In this document: in pieces, positions 6,501 through 7,857 of the stretch | Layout: every line of letters begins with the position of its first letter | How positions within the stretch are numbered: the first letter of the stretch is position 1 | DNA from: Epsilonproteobacteria bacterium 4484_65 | Lineage (GTDB): Bacteria > Campylobacterota > Campylobacteria > Campylobacterales > Sulfurovaceae | Assembly: GCA_002085305.1 (NCBI GenBank) | Contig: NATJ01000073.1 | Location: forward strand, 1-7,857 | Length of the DNA: 7,857 nt | Reading direction: 5' to 3' | Program-made: the position numbers and the translations under genes | Notes under the pieces: model-generated | Told to the model about the DNA's origin: nothing | Seen by the model: only the letters and a program-made list of their open reading frames with translations | Database searches by the model: none

Positions 6501-7233
6501 AGGCGAAAAAGTAACCCTTTATTTTTCAGAGCAGCAAGCCATAGGGTTTGGAACCATGCCTCTTCAAAAACGTTTCATCATTGATGGTGTATTTGATTCC
6601 GGTCTGAAAGCCTATGATAAAGCCATTATGTACACTTCGCTTGAAGCCTTTGAGAAACTACTCAAACGTCAGCATGGTACCTATGATGGCCTTCATATTT
6701 ATACTGAAAATCCACTCAAAGAAATAGACAGCATTAAGAGTGCTTTACCTGAAATGGTGGTCATTGAGGGATGGTGGCAGCAAAATGGTAACTTCTTTGC
6801 CGCTATGGAGATGGAGAAAAAAGCCCTCTTCTTGGTGTTACTGCTTATTATACTTGTAGCATCATTGAACATCATCTCATCTCTTTTGATGACCGTCATG
6901 AGCAGACGAAGCGAGATCGCTCTTATGCGTACACTGGGAGCCACTCAGGCAGAGATAAGGTCTATCTTCTTCAGGCTGGGACTCATCATAGGGTCAGCAG
7001 GTATCATTGCAGGTACACTGCTTGGTAGTTTCGGTATATGGATACTTAAGACCTTTGACATTATCTCTATGCCTGAAGATGTTTATGGTACTTCTAAGCT
7101 ACCTGTAGATCTAACCATGAGTGATTTTGGACTTATTATCCTTGGAACTTCTATCATCATCTTGCTCTCTGCACTCTACCCGGCAAAAAAAGCATCACAA
7201 ACAGATCCATTGACTGTTTTGAGAAATGAATAA
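3535..7233 (+). CDS. secA: SecA fused in frame to a LolC/E-type lipoprotein-release permease
   Basis: One uninterrupted frame of 1232 residues. Residues 1-820 are SecA, the ATPase that drives preproteins through SecYEG. Visible parts: Walker A MKTGEGKT (102-109), NYGTN-like [14 protein letters not shown] (177-190), Walker [13 protein letters not shown] (209-220), the preprotein-crosslinking domain (about 224-370), [10 protein letters not shown] (501-510), the arginine-finger motif [18 protein letters not shown] (533-550) and the helical scaffold and wing domains to about 800. All ATPase motifs are intact. The usual C-terminal linker and zinc motif (CxCxSGxxYxxCC) are absent. Instead, after ELERKR (815-820) and FIGI the frame runs into a complete FtsX/LolC-type permease from Met825. 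The fusion is topologically possible because the permease N-terminus is cytoplasmic. Bacterial secA and lolC are normally separate, so either a real deletion fused them or an assembly or base-calling error did. The halves are certain; the physical fusion is not. Confidence 0.85.
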   Translation: MIKSILKVFGTQNDKIVKSYLKKVKNINTLESNYENLSDEELQAAFAALKEEVQSGTKSLDDVLYESFAITREASKRVLGLRHYDVQMVGGMVLNDGDIAEMKTGEGKTLVATLAVILNAMTGKGVHVVTVNDYLAKRDSEEMGVLYRFLGYSVGCITADVHDEMERKAQYEADITYGTNNEYGFDYLRDNMKVRAEEKVQREHNYAIVDEVDSILIDEARTPLIISGPTQRDHNHYARADEIAKKMERGEKIETKAGEDEQTTGDFIVDEKNRTIVMTEDGLLKAQELFEVENLYNLENAALSHHLDQALKAHYIFEKDVDYVVQNNEIIIVDEFTGRLSEGRRYSEGLHQALEAKEGVEIQEESQTLAEITYQNYFRLYKKLAGMTGTAQTEATEFAQIYNLDVISIPTNVPIARDDKNDLIYNTEREKLDAVVRRVKELNAKGQPVLIGTASIEKSEMIDARLKKEKIPHNMLNAKNHTQEAEIIKNAGQKGAVTVATNMAGRGVDIKIDDEVRSLGGLMILGTERHESRRIDNQLRGRSGRQGDPGESQFFLSLDDNLLRIFGGEKIRNIMNKLGVEEGEYIDSKIVTRSVEKAQKKVENQHYESRKHILEYDDVANHQRKAIYSFRNQLLDSEFDIGAKIKENRAEYIQHLLTECEIYDGMPKEDFNVEKLALLIKEELNVEVDHQHFVDKEVEELTSMITEMMENIYEEKMSQIDPEQRTEIERILYLQVLDPQWRDHLYEMDVLKTGIGLRGYNQKDPLTEYKQDSFKLFTDLVQRIKYEAVKVLQLVQFDFTSPEEEEAAVEQIREELERKRFIGIMSIPAKLPSPNKKFVRHIIKHYLKYDRENPFIFISALLAFLGIAAGVMVLMIAMGIMNGTQKEFTKKLFVMNYPLTILPLEENSVNDKLVQTLSQKFPNLKFSPYYTTQVITKNEGAVQGSLLYGVDYNKESKINPIFEKAKGDTESKFRVVVGDALSYEMNAPKGEKVTLYFSEQQAIGFGTMPLQKRFIIDGVFDSGLKAYDKAIMYTSLEAFEKLLKRQHGTYDGLHIYTENPLKEIDSIKSALPEMVVIEGWWQQNGNFFAAMEMEKKALFLVLLLIILVASLNIISSLLMTVMSRRSEIALMRTLGATQAEIRSIFFRLGLIIGSAGIIAGTLLGSFGIWILKTFDIISMPEDVYGTSKLPVDLTMSDFGLIILGTSIIILLSALYPAKKASQTDPLTVLRNE
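5987..6007 (+). other. Out-of-frame fossil of a SecA C-terminus at the fusion joint
   Basis: Read one base shifted from the present SecA frame, 5987-6007 gives EKGLLA and then TAA at 6005-6007. That TAA overlaps the permease ATG by one base (TAATG), a classic arrangement for coupled genes. As I recall, SecA proteins of this group often end in a tail like KKGLxA after the zinc motif. The match suggests that the last codons of secA survive here while the linker and zinc finger were lost. The frame further upstream (5744-5986) does not resemble SecA, which fits a deletion joint near 5986-5990. The family tail is recalled, not searched. Confidence 0.55.
6007..7233 (+). CDS. LolC/E-type (FtsX family) lipoprotein-release permease, full-length second half of the fusion
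   Basis: Starting at ATG 6007 this is a complete 408-residue permease. It has a short cytoplasmic head, transmembrane segment 1 (fusion residues about 856-880, [20 protein letters not shown]) and a large MacB-like periplasmic domain (about 885-1090). Segments 2-4 follow at about 1096-1121, 1145-1170 and 1197-1217. The cytoplasmic loop [19 protein letters not shown] (1123-1141) is the coupling motif that contacts the LolD ATPase, and the C-terminus [20 protein letters not shown] is typical of the family. It would release mature lipoproteins from the inner membrane to LolA. No lolD is in the window. In an unfused ancestor this ATG was probably the start, because another frame stops with TAA overlapping it as TAATG. 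It might still be started independently: AAGG at 5991-5994 lies 12 bases upstream. Confidence 0.75.
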   Translation: MSIPAKLPSPNKKFVRHIIKHYLKYDRENPFIFISALLAFLGIAAGVMVLMIAMGIMNGTQKEFTKKLFVMNYPLTILPLEENSVNDKLVQTLSQKFPNLKFSPYYTTQVITKNEGAVQGSLLYGVDYNKESKINPIFEKAKGDTESKFRVVVGDALSYEMNAPKGEKVTLYFSEQQAIGFGTMPLQKRFIIDGVFDSGLKAYDKAIMYTSLEAFEKLLKRQHGTYDGLHIYTENPLKEIDSIKSALPEMVVIEGWWQQNGNFFAAMEMEKKALFLVLLLIILVASLNIISSLLMTVMSRRSEIALMRTLGATQAEIRSIFFRLGLIIGSAGIIAGTLLGSFGIWILKTFDIISMPEDVYGTSKLPVDLTMSDFGLIILGTSIIILLSALYPAKKASQTDPLTVLRNE

Positions 7234-7250
7234 TATTAGGTAGAGGCTAG

Positions 7251-7857
7251 CTATTTATTAATAATATGAGCCGGAGATTCAATCGTACGTTTTAAAATAT
7301 GAAGTGGTAAAGTGAGTATATCTTCTGCTGTGGTTGTTTGTACTTTTGGTTTATCTAGTGTTCCCGTGATCTTCAGACCAACTGTCATACTCTTATCTTT
7401 TCCCATCAAGATATAACCTAACAGAGGAAGACTCCCCACAAATTTTCCTAGTTCTCTGGCCGTCTGTATGGCAAGATCCATTTTAATGCTTCTCTTCTTG
7501 ATATCAACTTCTCCTTTACCCACGATAGTTGCAGACCCCCCTTTAATATAAACAGAGTCAAAAATGACTTTATCTCCTATCATTCTATATTCAACCACAC
7601 CCTCTTTGATCTTAAATCCTTTTTTTGAAAAACCTGGATCTTGCAAAGTGGCTAACGCCGGTATGGTATTCATAAATGCCAACGTATTATTGTAGGCTTT
7701 AAAGCCACTCATTACTCCACCTTCAACAATGATCTGACCTTTTCTTACCTTAGCTGGATCACCAGACATTTTAAGTGTATAGCGTCCTTTTTTCAACCCA
7801 TCAAAATCGATCAGAGGATGTAACATTTTATCTTTCACACGTAAAGCCTGCAAAGAA
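7251..7857 (-). CDS. AsmA/YhdP-like envelope protein, C-terminal part (runs off the window)
   Basis: The minus-strand frame ends at TAG 7251-7253 and is still open at the right edge (about 201 residues seen). The triplet at 7851-7853 is TTG inside the open frame, so there is no reason to place the start there. The visible part has repeated beta-strand units (KGRYTLKMSGDP, GVVEYRMIGDKVIFDSVYIK, GSATIVGKGEVDI), then LGKFVGSLPLLGYILMGKD and VGLKITGTLDKPKVQTTT. This pattern matches the C-terminal AsmA-like region of YhdP/DUF3971-type proteins. These are large inner-membrane-anchored periplasmic beta-groove proteins linked to phospholipid transport to the outer membrane. The gene is convergent with the permease, with 17 bp between stops and no clear terminator. 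The exact subfamily (AsmA, YhdP or TamB-like) is uncertain. Confidence 0.7.
   Translation of the reverse strand, partial: SLQALRVKDKMLHPLIDFDGLKKGRYTLKMSGDPAKVRKGQIIVEGGVMSGFKAYNNTLAFMNTIPALATLQDPGFSKKGFKIKEGVVEYRMIGDKVIFDSVYIKGGSATIVGKGEVDIKKRSIKMDLAIQTARELGKFVGSLPLLGYILMGKDKSMTVGLKITGTLDKPKVQTTTAEDILTLPLHILKRTIESPAHIINK

Noticed and set aside
7231..7267. Possible hairpin terminator between the convergent genes (ATATTA...TAATAT)
   Set aside because: The stem is six A/T pairs with a long loop and no GC-rich core or T-run, which is too weak to call.
7851..7853. TTG as the start of the AsmA-like gene
   Set aside because: The frame stays open to the window edge and the protein family is much longer, so this is an internal codon.

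Overview
The window looks like chromosomal DNA of a Campylobacterota (epsilonproteobacterial) organism, probably of the Sulfurovum/Sulfurimonas type. The evidence is the low GC content, the protein sequences, and lolA lying divergent from secA with a LolC/E-type permease directly behind secA. I recall the same order from Campylobacter jejuni and Helicobacter pylori. The organism call is inference from memory, not from a search.

Layout. Positions 1-180 are the right end of an IS3-family insertion sequence: the last 42 codons of its transposase and a terminal inverted repeat ending in CA. Positions 181-703 hold no intact gene. They contain two mini-ORFs with good ribosome binding sites, a short direct repeat, and on the minus strand (466 to about 690) the C-terminal remnant of a DUF1524/HNH (GmrSD-like) restriction protein. 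A complete minus-strand ArsC-family gene follows (704-1045). Upstream of it is a cluster of four TGTACA sites (1073-1171), then an 11-codon stub of a second, diverged arsC (1173-1232) with its own ribosome binding site just behind rmuC. Positions 1-1249 therefore read as a turnover zone beside a conserved core.

The core is lolA-rmuC (minus strand, one nucleotide apart, 1250-3323), then a 211-bp divergent promoter region, then a 3.7-kb plus-strand reading frame (3535-7233). That frame encodes SecA joined in frame to a complete LolC/E-type lipoprotein-release permease. The SecA part is complete through its helical domains but lacks the C-terminal linker and zinc-binding tail. At the junction another frame reads a SecA-like ending (EKGLLA-stop) whose TAA overlaps the permease ATG as TAATG. 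The simplest reading is that secA and the permease were overlapping, coupled genes and that a small out-of-frame deletion in the secA tail fused them. An assembly or sequencing error at that point must be excluded.

Convergent with the fusion, and 17 bp from it, is the 3' end of a large AsmA/YhdP-like envelope gene (7251-7857, running off the window).

Together the core genes serve envelope biogenesis: SecA drives export of preproteins including lipoproteins, the LolC/E permease releases mature lipoproteins from the inner membrane, LolA carries them across the periplasm, and AsmA/YhdP-type proteins are linked to phospholipid traffic to the outer membrane. RmuC and ArsC are housekeeping passengers.
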